The notes under the pieces: model-generated | Database searches by the model: none | The model's input: only the letters and a program-made list of their open reading frames with translations | Told to the model about the DNA's origin: nothing | Part shown: positions 12,630 through 22,850 of the stretch, one piece after another | Layout: the number at the start of each line of letters is the position of its first letter | Position numbering within the stretch: position 1 is the stretch's first letter | Made by a program: the position numbers and the translations under genes | Assembly (NCBI GenBank): GCA_021234155.1 | Contig: JAJEKV010000026.1 | Coordinates: 2,852,001-2,916,000 of the forward strand | Reading direction: 5' to 3' | From: Isoetes taiwanensis | Taxonomy: Eukaryota > Streptophyta > Lycopodiopsida > Isoetales > Isoetaceae | Length of the DNA: 64,000 bases

Positions 12630-13305
12630 CTTGGATGGTTGTGCAAGCATCATATGTTGGAGTATGTTCTATACAAATGTTACGTCTAGCATGTGGGTTG
12701 CCCTTAAGGACAAAACTTTTCCAAATACCCTTTGCATATTTATGCTGGATCTAGCCGTGGAAAAGGGCAGTGCAAAGAAACATTTACAATTTATTGCTGC
12801 AATAGGTTAACACTTGCACAGTCAATTCCATCTACACATGCCCATTAGAACCTAGATAAGAATGTGGACATTATATGCAAACAAAGCATCAACCTTGAAG
12901 AAACAGCTTGGGCTATAGAAGTGAATATCTGCAGCAAGAACATAGAAATATGTTTTAGAGCCAATAACCAGCATTCAATTAATTGGGATTATGTCTTAAT
13001 TTTGGGACAAATTTTATATTGCATGTTTTTAGTAGCATATTCAAATTCACACATTTCACTATCTTCTTTACTAGTTGTATAGGATTGACAACTGAGAGGT
13101 CCTTTACCATTATCATCGTATGTCCTTCAGGTGACTCACATCTACATGCACTATCCGTTGTTCATGGTCTAGAGTGCCTGAAAGTTATTAGGGAGGGATG
13201 CCTGATATATGATGTTAAGGATAATGAGCTATGAACGACACGCAAGATGGCACATATGATCTTTATTATGATAGCTATGCTGTCAGACGAGGAATATGAT
13301 AATGT
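12630..13305 (+). other. Left flank of the 9.5-kb transposon; end of an interrupted reading frame
   Basis: Most of this stretch has no recognisable gene. The last part, just before the transposon, is open in one plus-strand frame (through DEEYDNVK). That frame continues without a stop on the other side of the element if the element and one TAAG copy are removed. It is probably part of the older gene or element into which the transposon inserted. Confidence 0.5.
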
Positions 13306-13309
13306 TAAG

Positions 13310-13331
13310 GGGTAAAAGCACGCTGTGGTGT
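13310..13331 (+). repeat. Left terminal inverted repeat
   Basis: Begins GGGTAAAAGCACGCTG and is preceded directly by TAAG. It matches the reverse complement of the right end at 21 of 22 positions. About 50 bp inside lies the palindrome ACCACTTTTGTGGT, also present near the right end. Confidence 0.92.
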
Positions 13332-13627
13332 TCCAATTCGGCTGTCCCCCCGTCCCCCCGAAATGTGGCGTTGCATCCACCACTTTTGTGGTATGAAAGT
13401 ATAATTATGGCACCGCTCAGTTGCCGTTATTTAAGAATAGAGTCCCAATTTGTAGGGGGAAATTCTAATTTCAAAAACTAAAATTCAAATTCAAATTCCT
13501 ATTCTTTGGCTCCTTCCTGTTCTTTGCCTACGTCCTGTTCTTTGGCTCCCTCCCTGCTGCAAGCTCCAATCCATTGTGGATATGGATGTCAATGAGGTAA
13601 TCTGTCCCACAAACCGGCATTTCGCAT

Positions 13628-16600
13628 GTGAGGAGAAAACAAAGAAGAACCAAGGAACAAGAAATGTTGAAGAAAAGACGCCAGAGGAAAAGAAGAAGAG
13701 AAGAAAAATTGGAGCTTGCAGAACTGGCAGAAGGATCCGATTCATCAAGAAGTGCAAGCAGTAAACGTCGTATTGTCCTTAATTTGCTAACGTCTTTCCA
13801 TAAACAAACCAAAAGAATGGAGGATAGCATGAAGAAAGAAATTTTACTTGAGTTTTTGAGGGATAAAACATTGGAAAAATTCATAGGTGAAGAATTAAAG
13901 GATTTGGAAGCCAAGAGCATCGTTATAAGGAGCCTCTGGGACTCCATGCGGTATCCAAACTCTCTACCAGCAATGACGCCTAGCGACTAAGAATAGCTGC
14001 CTTGCAATAAAACAGATACCACGCCGTCTGCATTCTGAAACAAGTGACAAAATCAGCCAAATGAGACCTTGAAAGGTATTAGGTGTTCACCCAAGAAATA
14101 TGCAAAAGGCAAAGAAAAAGAGGGAAGAGATCGATTACAATGGTGGGAAATGGGTTTCTTACAAGAGGGCTAAAAGATTCGATACAATTTCAGATGAACA
14201 TATAGAAAAGATTCAAAATTTTTGGATTGAGAACCCCAGAGTGTCTCCTAACACAAAGGATGTTAGAACTAGAAGATTGGAGAGAAATGTAAGAGAAGAA
14301 CATCTTTGCCCACTATCCGGAGGAATCCACGTGTTAGTTTATTTACATTATTCATGTTTTCTTAGTTATGGTGCTTAGTGTGGTGGTGCATGTGGTGGTT
14401 ATTGTGTTGTCACGGTGATTGTGGTGTATCAGATATCAAAGATGTGAATTGTGTGTAGTTGACTCTAGTCCGAAATGCAATATTTAATGTTTGGAATATT
14501 AGAACATGACGCCAATTGAGTACTCCTTTCTTGGGTGTGTGTAATAAAATATTTGAGAATGATATATAACTAACTAATTTTTGTTGAATAAAGACAAATT
14601 TTTGTCAGATTCAAGCACAGCTCAGTTGGAAAGTATAATATATTAAAAAAAGGATCTTACAAAATTTGGCTTTCCATTGAAAGCTTTGTACCTGAGAACT
14701 AAATTTACATGCATTTCCTAAGCAGCAGGAAATGCTGGTATGATTGGCTCGAGAACTGGTGCGTCCAAATTTATTGTCTTTTGCACTAAAGCATCTAAGC
14801 TTTACTGCAGTCATCCTGCAATTTAACAGATGAGGTTTGCCGCTTCCTCGCATCCCCCGGTGGTAAGAACGCCCCCCCGCTAGTAATTCCTGGCATTTCT
14901 GCGACTCGGAGGCGGACAAGTGACGTAGAACAAATAAACCAAATTGACCTTGCGGCAAGAAGATAACATAAGGTCATGGACCTTGTCTATTAGCTCACTT
15001 CCTGTCTATCTGCCCCCAAGCATAGCCAGCGAAGGCCCAGCATCCAGTCTGTTGTATGCCTTTAGGTTGGATTCAAAATCAGCAAAGAAGGTGGATTTAC
15101 GCATTTCCACCTTCAGAGAGTGGTCACAAGCCCTGTTTAATATATGTCGAATGCCCTCCTCGCTCACTCTAGAATAGCCATAGTGATCTCTGAACATCCC
15201 TACCATGTTGCCGGGATGAACTTGTTTGATTGAGAATGAACCGCCAAAAATCAGACGCAGGAACAGGATTTAGGACCCAGATCCTTTTCTAATGATTAGA
15301 AGAGGAATGCAATTATTATCAGGGTGTATGAATTTCAGAAATGTTTATGAGAGCAGGCTAGACAGATTTTTTATGTCAGACGAAATAGGATAAAAGTGAT
15401 GTGATGTGATGTGTGGTGTGGTGTCGTGATAGTGTGGTGTGGTGCGGTGCGGTGTGCGTTATGTCCATGGTGTCATGTGGGTGTGTGCATGTTAATGTAT
15501 AAATATGTGTGGATTCAATTTTATTTATTCTCCCCCCTCACCCCACCACACCCCATCATCTATCCCACCACCATAGACTACCACCACATCTTTGCGACCA
15601 CCACATTACCACCACATGCACCACATTGTCCATTACCACCACACTCCACCACACTCCACCATATCCCACACCACACCCCTCCACCACACTCCACCACCAC
15701 CACCACACTCAACCATGTACCACACCCCTCCACCACGCCCACCACCACCACCACACTCCACCACACCACATCACACCACAATCACCACACCACACCACCA
15801 CCACCACACCCCCAACCACACTCCACCACACCACACCACACACCACCACCACCACCACCACACCCCACCACCACACCCACCACACCACACCACTACACAC
15901 ACTACCACCACCACACTCCACCACCACCACCCCCACCACCACACCCCACCCCACCATCACCACCCACCCCACCACCACCACCACCACCACCACCACCACA
16001 CACCACCCCCCACCACCACACTTCACCACCACTCCACACTCCACCATTTGGTGTATGGTGTCTGGTGTGTGGTGAATGGTGTGGTGTGTGGTGGGGTGTG
16101 GTGTGGTGTGTGGTAATGTACAGCACTAAGGTGCTCATTCTGGTGAATATGATGAGTGTGGGGCATGGTATGGTGCATGGTTTAGTGTGGTATACACATC
16201 CTAACAGTTTAGTGTTCATTTAATGCAGATGCTATTGTTCAAGAGGTTTCTGGACCAATATCCAGAAATTAAGATTCTCTTCGAGCTTTTGAGAAGCTAA
16301 GACCCTGGTTTGTTGTGAAATTGAAGGACTTCAATAGTTGCTGTTACATTCAGCACATGAGGATGCAAATGCTAGTGGATGGACTCAATGGGATGAGAAC
16401 CAAACATTCGAAGAATTGCACTTGCACGTGCGATGTTTGTAGATCACATGAACTTGGTCAATGCAGGGCACACCAGCATAAAATTGCAAGTACAAGAAGC
16501 TTGTGGAGATCTATATTGTGTCCAAAAAGTGAATTAGATGAGTTTCACAAGAAGGCGTGCATCCTTGGAGATTGTGAGATGTGTGGAATCAAGAAGTTTC

Positions 16601-18092
16601 AGACCTGTCCCATGGAAGAAAGTGGCAGTAACAGGAAAGTGAAATGGGAGTACGTTGACTATGAAAAAGACAACGTCTCGAGTTCTGGTAGGAGACGGAC
16701 TCATCAGTACAATGAGACGGAACCCAAGGAGCTTCTGGATAAACTGAAAGAGCGTCTAAAAATCTTTCCACTGCATAATTTCAGGTACCAATGGCAGGCA
16801 AAACAATTTAAGGAGCTTCTGGAGAATCTCCCAGCAGATGCATGTCTTTCGGTAGTGGATTTTGCAGAGAACTATACATTCAAGGAACAAGAGGAGGTGC
16901 AGTCGATGTGCTGGGTCAATAACTAGATTACCATTTTGGTTCAAATAACATATCAGTACGACTCAGTGGCAGATGAGATTATCAAAGAAACACATTACTA
17001 TGTATCAGATGATAGGGAACACGATACTTTGTTCGTGTAACACTGCTTCATGAAGTACCACAAATATCTGGAGCAGAAAGGAAGGATGCCAAAGAGACAT
17101 TATGTGTCTTCAGATGGTGCAGCATCTCAATTCAAGGCTTCTAGACCATTTTACTTTGTGGCTAGGTACACAAACGACACTGATGTCTATATGATGTGGA
17201 ATTTTTTTGGTTCTAACCACGGGAAAGGTGAACACGATGGCAAAGCTGCTGAGTTGAAGAGATGGGTAAGACAACTGCAATTAAAATACAGCAGCATAAA
17301 ATTAGGTAATGTGCATGAAGTGGTAGAAGTTGCCGAAGAGATGTTTACTTGTGGAACATCCGAGTGGATGAACACATCTGAAACCAGTAAGAGGAAGAAT
17401 ATAAAAAGGTTCTTTTGGGAAGTCAAGGTGGAGGATATAAATAGAAAGAAAGCATGGGGTGCAGAAAGGATTTTGGACACTAGGCATATTCATTGTAAAC
17501 ATGCATTCAATCCTGAATCTCCATTGCAGTTGCACACGAGGGAACTTTCATACGCTACTGCTTGGATGGCATGTGGGACAGTTGTGTGAACAAGCACTAT
17601 GTTGATGATTGGAAACTTCAAGCTATTGTACCATCCTCCAATGTGCATGCTGACGTTGAGGACCGTAAATCCAGTAGGTCCTTGTTCTCCTCCAATCCCA
17701 CGATGTTAGCAGAGGCACTTAGAGTTGGTGATAATTTTGCTGTCGTTACTCCGAAAGGGAATGATGAGAGTTCTGAGTTTTGGATTCTGATATGCACAAA
17801 ACCAAAATGGATAGTGGAGAAAGACTTCCAAGTCGATGGAACATGGTACCTCGCCGGTGATAGTGTCATAGAAGGTATGTATTACAAGAAGGGCGCAAGA
17901 TCAACCGTAAGCTATGATCTTTGCAGTAAAGACGCCTTAGGCATAGTATTTACAACACAGATCTGTGCAATCAGACTTCACATGCCACCAACTAAACGTG
18001 AAAACAAGACTGTATATAGGCTGGATCCTTTAGATGAGGAGAAACTTTTACAGAATTTACCCGAAGTTCTTTCTGATGATGATGAAATGTAA
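13628..18092 (+). pseudogene. Decayed DDE-like transposase of the 9.5-kb transposon
   Basis: Pieces in order: a lysine/arginine-rich coiled segment (13628-13990); IQNFWIENPRVSPNTKDVRT (from about 14,210); an intron or spacer holding a CCACCA array; then 16,226-18,092. The last part holds a cysteine-rich stretch (NCTCTCDVC), VVDFAENY (D at 16,858), SSDGAASQFK (D at 17,113), NHGKGEHDGKAAELKRW (about 17,215), a C-terminal Cys-rich piece and a tail similar to chromatin-reader-like ends. The two aspartates and the HGKG-DG block are plausible DDE/D catalytic elements. Breaks: TGA at 14,070, a deletion near 16,274, TAG at 16,924, TAA at 17,038 and a frameshift near 17,545. I do not recognise a named family with certainty. 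The gene is not functional as read. Confidence 0.75.
15396..16190. repeat. CCACCA/GTGTGG low-complexity array (left)
   Basis: A GTGTGGTG-rich flank (15,396-15,450) is followed by a long CCACCAC/ACCACAC core (about 15,535-16,045) and another GTGTGGTG flank (16,045-16,190). It lies between the N-terminal and catalytic parts of the transposase, so it was probably intronic. Long Pro/His/Thr or Val/Trp/Gly ORFs across it are artefacts of the repeat. It is complementary to the array at 21.3-21.86 kb. Confidence 0.95.
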
Positions 18093-18309
18093 AACCATTA
18101 TGTAGTTTTCAGAACTCATGTGAAGTTTTGTGCTTGTGCTGTGAAAATGAGTTTGTCTTGATTTCTTTTGAAGATTTGAATTCTTCTGAACACTTGATTC
18201 CTTTTATTTTGAGATGAACTGAATATGAATTTTCATTCAAATGAATCGAGGTTACAATAACAATTATGTACATAAGAAAGATATACAGTGATTTCAAGTA
18301 CGAGGTGAC

Positions 18310-19282
18310 TCATGCACCTACATACTTCCCAATACATATGTTCCTCTCAGTTCCAGTTTTTGTTGCTTCTAATTTTAAAATTTCAAGCATAAACACTCTA
18401 ACATCAACTAGATCCTGGTCTGAAATGTCCACAACCTGCAATTAACCACACTTTGTCAATAACAGAGTTTGGTTTGTCTGCTGCATTTGAGTTGACTTAC
18501 TAGATCAGGCAACAATATATTCACTCCTTTCAAGTACCCCCTCACAAATTTGTGCATAAACGAACATACGGCAGGGCCACATGAATGACCATCGGTTTGA
18601 AGAGGCTTTCTGGAAATTTTCACAACATCTGAGGTTGTAAAGCTGAAATTATTGTGTCCAAGCAATTCCAGGAACCTGCATTCAAAGTTTGTTGTTATTG
18701 TGCCACAACAGCAAAATGCAATGAGCAAGCACTAACCTCTCAATATGTCTGCTTCTGCCATGCAAGCCCGAGCTATCAAAGTGATATATCCCTGGTTTAT
18801 ATCTCTGTGCGAGACACCCGTGGCTTACAATCAGAAAACATGTTCAGTGATGTCTATCACAAGCAGGCAAAAACATGTACTGGCACTTATCCAGATTCAC
18901 ATGTTTCCTCATTGTTTTGTAACTATTTGTGTCCTTGGACAATGTCGAGTGAAAAAGAGGGTCAAAGAAATGAAAGGGATGGCTCATTCCTTGGAGCATC
19001 AAGTAGTATTCCATGTATCTGCAAACATATGCATATGATGGCACAATCCTGATGATCACAAATCAGATGAAAGTATCACCTTGAGAAGAGGAGGATCAAT
19101 TGATCATTGAACCACTGCATATCAGCTTCCAAAATTTTGATGCCGGTGGAGCTAATCACGACAGTTTCAGTTCCACTCAGCACCACTTCCAAATGTGTAT
19201 TTAGCTTTAGATAGACAGGGACTGCCGAAGCTCTATCATCTCTAGTTCTAAATACACACGGGAACATTTGCTCACAATCCAT
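18310..19282 (-). pseudogene. Ulp1/C48-type cysteine protease of the transposon, one nonsense codon
   Basis: Four exons (19282-19080, 19018-18737, 18675-18501, 18435-18310) join in frame to 262 codons with good GT-AG sites. The catalytic set of the C48 (SUMO-protease-like) family is visible: H125 in DRHH, D149 in YHFDS, Q188 and C194 in LQTDGHSCGP. Codon 126, where these proteases have the tryptophan of the HW pair, is TGA (18,844-18,846), the only break. C48-like proteases occur in several plant and animal DNA transposons, where their role is not settled. The gene lies between the convergent transposase and the RING/FCP1-like gene, within the same terminal repeats, and is therefore cargo. 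Readthrough or an assembly error at the TGA cannot be excluded. Confidence 0.78.
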
Positions 19283-20103
19283 TCAAATATCTTAAATTGA
19301 AAAAGTACAACACATATCATAGAATTTTTTTTTTACTTATATTGACTTTCAAAGAGTTTTACAAGATTCATTTATGAAAATACTTGTCGAGCATTTTCAT
19401 GCAGTTGCGCGATTCTTTAGAATCCCATATGTTCCACATTTGATGTTCCTTCATATAAGCTGGCACACTTTCTGCAGCCAGAAGTCCCTCCAGCCATGGT
19501 TTGAGTTGCTCCAAAAGGAAATTGGAATCCAACATGTCGGGAGCAAAACTATTTGGACATATCATTGTGTTCGACTGGTTGGCAGAACCCTTATATCTGC
19601 TGTCATCTATCAACAATGTGTTTTTCACCTGGTATTTCCAGCATTTCTGGTACACTTTAGACAGATCCTTAAGGAAAATTGGCTTATTAACCACTTTTAA
19701 TTTTGTGTTGGTGCAGTCATCCTGATTCCAAATAAAAAGAAATCTGCCCTTATATTCCTGCAGCAACTTTCTCATCAACAAGTCAACATTACTCTTAGCC
19801 ATGCTGGACCACAATGCAATCTCAAATTTTGAAAAACACCATTCTAAGAACTCCTGTAATCCAGGCCTGGAAACTGCTGCCTTTTGAAGGTTCAATTTCT
19901 GCAGGGCCGATGCAGGGATCCTCTTGCCTAAAACCCCATTAAAATCCAGAACAAGGAGAATTTCAGTTAACCTCTTGGTTTTTCTTGGTTGAGGTTGTAT
20001 TGGACTCGTTGAGCAGTCTGCATCTTGTCCAGGATCGGGGTTTCTTTGTCAACTTCATCACTTGCATCCGCATTTGGCTCATGTTCAGCACCAAAACTTT
20101 TTT

Positions 20104-20139
20104 CTGTTTTAGGGGGAATTAATTTCCCCCCCTAAAACA
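20104..20139. repeat. 36-bp near-perfect palindrome
   Basis: CTGTTTTAGGGGG is followed by an AATTAATT centre and the inverse complement, ending CCTAAAACAG; one arm carries an extra C. It lies in the minus-strand RING/FCP1-like gene, between recognisable exons. It could be a collapsed short inverted-repeat element. Confidence 0.85.
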
Positions 20140-21299
20140 GATGCACTAGGAATCTCTTCGTGATGGCTTCCAGTTGCAGTAGCATTTATCTCTGTAACAT
20201 AATTAAAATGAGGACGACCACAGAAAAATACAAAAAAATAAATCATGTATGTGGCATCGATACTTACTTGATACGACTGCATTCAGTTCACTATCCAAAT
20301 TTCGTTTTGGAGTCTCCATGCCGTCAGCAGCTGGGATTGACTTAGAAGTATCAAATGAGGTGAATTCTAGGTACAACCGGGAGGTATCTTGTAGTCTCAT
20401 AACTGATCGAGGCGTGGATAACTGTTGGATATCCTTGGTCTCAAATTTCTGCAATTCTGCAAACACTAAGTCAGTAGACCTATGACAACATCAGTAAACA
20501 TTAGTTAAGGCACTTACTTGTGTCTATTGGTTCCTGTGGTACCACTCGAACACCAAAAGCCAAAAGCCATGTCTCAGTCATAATGTGGGCACAACTGGGG
20601 TTGCAGCAGGTTCTAGAGTGTCTGCAAAACAAATTCAAAATCAATAGAGTCTTTAGACGAGGGTTAGAGATGATAATATTTACCTCAAATGGTGTGATAG
20701 ACATGGAATGTGATAGTGGTGACTGCATTCTGCTATCACAACTGCCAACATTTTACTCTCCCATTTCAGACAACGTCCACAAAATGGACAACCTTCATCA
20801 CCCTCTTCTTCTGCCTCAGAAAGCATTGAAAGTGCAGGATCTAAAGGAGTGTCATGACCACTACGCTCAGAAAAAATCTCAAATCTTTGCATTCGAGGTT
20901 GCAGCTCCAGCAGTAAGTCTTCACATGCCTTTAGCTCAATTTCAGTTTCTGCTAGTTCCTTATTTAATTGATTCAGCCCAGGCAACACTGTACCATTTAG
21001 CTCTTCATCCTTTAGTTCGCTTACAACCCGAACACCCTCTGCTGCTTTCGGATTTGTTGTCATGATTGATTGCCATCTGTGCAAATCAGCTCTAATTTCT
21101 GATGCTTTATGCTCCATCAACTCAATCTTTCTTTTGATATCATTTTTCCTATCCTCGTTTGCTTGCAATCGTTGCTTGCATCTATCAAACCTAGCTGATG
21201 TTGCAGCCAACCATTCCTTCACAAGTCTGCCATAGTCTGCAAAACAAAACACTACGTATATGTCAGCCTCCTAACATAGTAAGCCACGTACTGATGGAA

Positions 21300-21860
21300 A
21301 ACCACAATCACACACCACACAACACAAGGTACTCTCTACACACCACCACATACCACACACCACACAATATACGCTGCAGAGTACACACCACACAACACGC
21401 TGTGGTGGTAGCAAGGAGTGGTGGGACATTATGCAGGGTGGTGAAGTGTGGTGGTGGTGGTGGTGTGGGTGGTGGTGGTGGTGTGTGGTGGTGGTGGGGT
21501 GTGGTGGTGGGGTTTGGTGGTGGTGGTGGTGGAGTGTGGTGTGTGGTGATGGGGTGTGGTGGTGGGGGGTGTGGTGGTGGGGTGTGGTGTGGTGGTGGTG
21601 GAGTGTGGGGGTGTGGTGGTGGGGTGTGGTGGTGGCGGAGTGTGGTGGTGGTGGATTGTGGTGTGGGACATGGTGGAGTCTGGTGGTGTGGTATGGTGGT
21701 GGTGGAGTGTGGTGGTGGTGGTGGAGTATAGTGGTGGTGGAGTGTGGTGGAGGGGTGTGGTGTGGGACATGGTGGAGTGTGGCGGTGGGAGATGGTAGAG
21801 TGTAGTGATGGGAGATGGTGGGGTGTGGTGTGGGACATGGTACTCACCACTCACCAGACC
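21300..21860. repeat. GTGGTGG/CACACC low-complexity array (right)
   Basis: CACACCACA-rich flanks enclose a GTGGTGG core (about 21,415-21,840), so it is the inverse complement in layout of the 15.4-16.2 kb array. It falls between two exons of the minus-strand RING/FCP1-like gene (21,236 and 22,083) and was probably intronic. ORFs read across it are not proteins. Confidence 0.95.
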
Positions 21861-22824
21861 ACACATACCTCATCTATCATTCTGGCATCCATTGCACGAA
21901 ATGCCCCACAGATGGCATCATAGAGACACAACATGATAATACAGCCAACATGATGCAAAATGGTAGTAGACATACCTGATTCTTGAAGTGGATTTGATGT
22001 TACTTTTTGTGTGTTGATAGAAACAATCTAGGTCAAGCTTGAGATTTTTTTCTGTTGTAACACAACTAATAATTGAAGATACCTGCAATGGCATGTTTTG
22101 GTCTCAGAACATTGCTCTGCTTTTCTGTTTTGATTGTGAGTTCAGATTGAATGTGTGGTCTAGAGGAACCTGATTTGGTTTTTTCCCTATCATCTTCATC
22201 ATCCCTGTCACTTTTACTATTTTCCTCCTGGTCAGGTTGGATTTGCCTATACTTTCTCTTGGGTCTAGAAGAACTGGCCTCTGCTTTCTCATCGGGAGTT
22301 TTATAATAATCCGAGAAGCTCTTCCAATTAACAGCCTCCCCCTTTATATGCAGATAATACGCCACTGCCCAGGTTCCAGGAGCCATTCCAAAATTTGCAT
22401 GAACTCTTTCTATTGTTCATTGCTCAGATTCTTCAACCTGTACAAGAAAACATATGCCTTAATTTTTCAGTTTGAACAAAAACATTTGGGGGAAAATACC
22501 TGTAGCCAGATTTATTTGGAACTCTGTCACCCCAAAGCTTCTTTAGATCTTCATGGGGCACAATCTCTTGTTTGAGGAGAGATTTCATCGTGTAACCAGT
22601 GGCATTCAATTCTCCATTAGGGTTCAATCGGCAATAAGCGGCAAAAAAACAGAAGAAGAGGTGATTATTTCTTAATTCAAAATGAGGGACAATGACGTGG
22701 CATGAAATTCAAAATAACCGACGCTCATTAATTCGCACTCCCGCAATCTCCGCTTCAGTATGCACCACCCGATTCTACCACAAAGGTGGTGCCAAAATGT
22801 GGCGTCAAAATGCGCGTTTTTGAT

Positions 22825-22846
22825 ACACCATAGCGTGCTTTTACCC
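22825..22846 (-). repeat. Right terminal inverted repeat
   Basis: Read on the minus strand it begins GGGTAAAAGCACGCTA. It is followed on the plus strand by TAAG, the second copy of the presumed target duplication. The subterminal ACCAC/GTGGT palindrome is about 45 bp inside. Confidence 0.92.
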
Positions 22847-22850
22847 TAAG

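Larger units (their letters stand above)
19368..22588 (-). pseudogene. RING-like zinc finger plus FCP1/NIF-like HAD domain protein of the transposon
   Basis: Minus-strand exons in order: about 22588-22500 (LKKLWGDRVPNKSGYR); 22437-22083 (PGTWAVAYYLHIKGEAVNW, then an acidic/basic tail); 21236-20684 with coiled coil and CPFCGRC...ECSHHYHIPCL; 20622-20521 with CCNPSCA completing a RING-like zinc site; 20456-20270; and a final part to 19,368 with LVLDFNGVLGKR, RPGLQEFLEWCFSKFEIALW, KPIFLKDL and NTLLIDDSRYKG. The last part has the order of NLI-interacting-factor/FCP1-type HAD phosphatases, but motif I reads DFN, not DxD, so activity is doubtful. One base appears lost near 22,414 (stop after LSNEQ). 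Joins between 20,270 and 19,960 are uncertain, and this may be two genes. It shares the element with the C48 protease and faces the transposase tail to tail. Confidence 0.62.
13310..22846. mobile_element. 9.5-kb TIR DNA transposon with transposase, C48-protease and RING/FCP1-like cargo
   Basis: The outer ends match as inverted repeats over 22 bp with one mismatch (GGGTAAAAGCACGCT, then R, then GGTGT). A 4-bp direct repeat TAAG lies immediately outside both ends (13306-13309 and 22847-22850). Further in, both ends carry a small palindrome (ACCAC, 4-base loop, GTGGT) and an ACGCCACATTT motif. Inside are a plus-strand transposase-like gene and two convergent minus-strand genes. The 4-bp duplication with a DDE-like protein is reminiscent of the Sola superfamily, but that assignment is an inference. 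The element carries several stops and frameshifts and cannot move by itself now. A short element with near-identical ends and another 4-bp duplication lies at 51,982-52,305. Confidence 0.88.

Noticed and set aside
13306-13309. TTAA target duplication (Kolobok/piggyBac type) for the 9.5-kb element
   Set aside because: The left flank reads TTAAG, but the right flank reads TAAGG after ACCC; TAAG is the repeat actually shared, and the related MITE has ACCT.
15411-16223. 270-codon Pro/His/Thr-rich ORF and its opposite-strand Val/Trp/Gly ORFs
   Set aside because: They are translations of a CCACCA/GTGTGG low-complexity array; all frames stay open because the repeat lacks stops.
21198-21866. Long ORFs on both strands over the GTGGTGG array
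   Set aside because: Same cause as above; the array lies between exons of the minus-strand gene.
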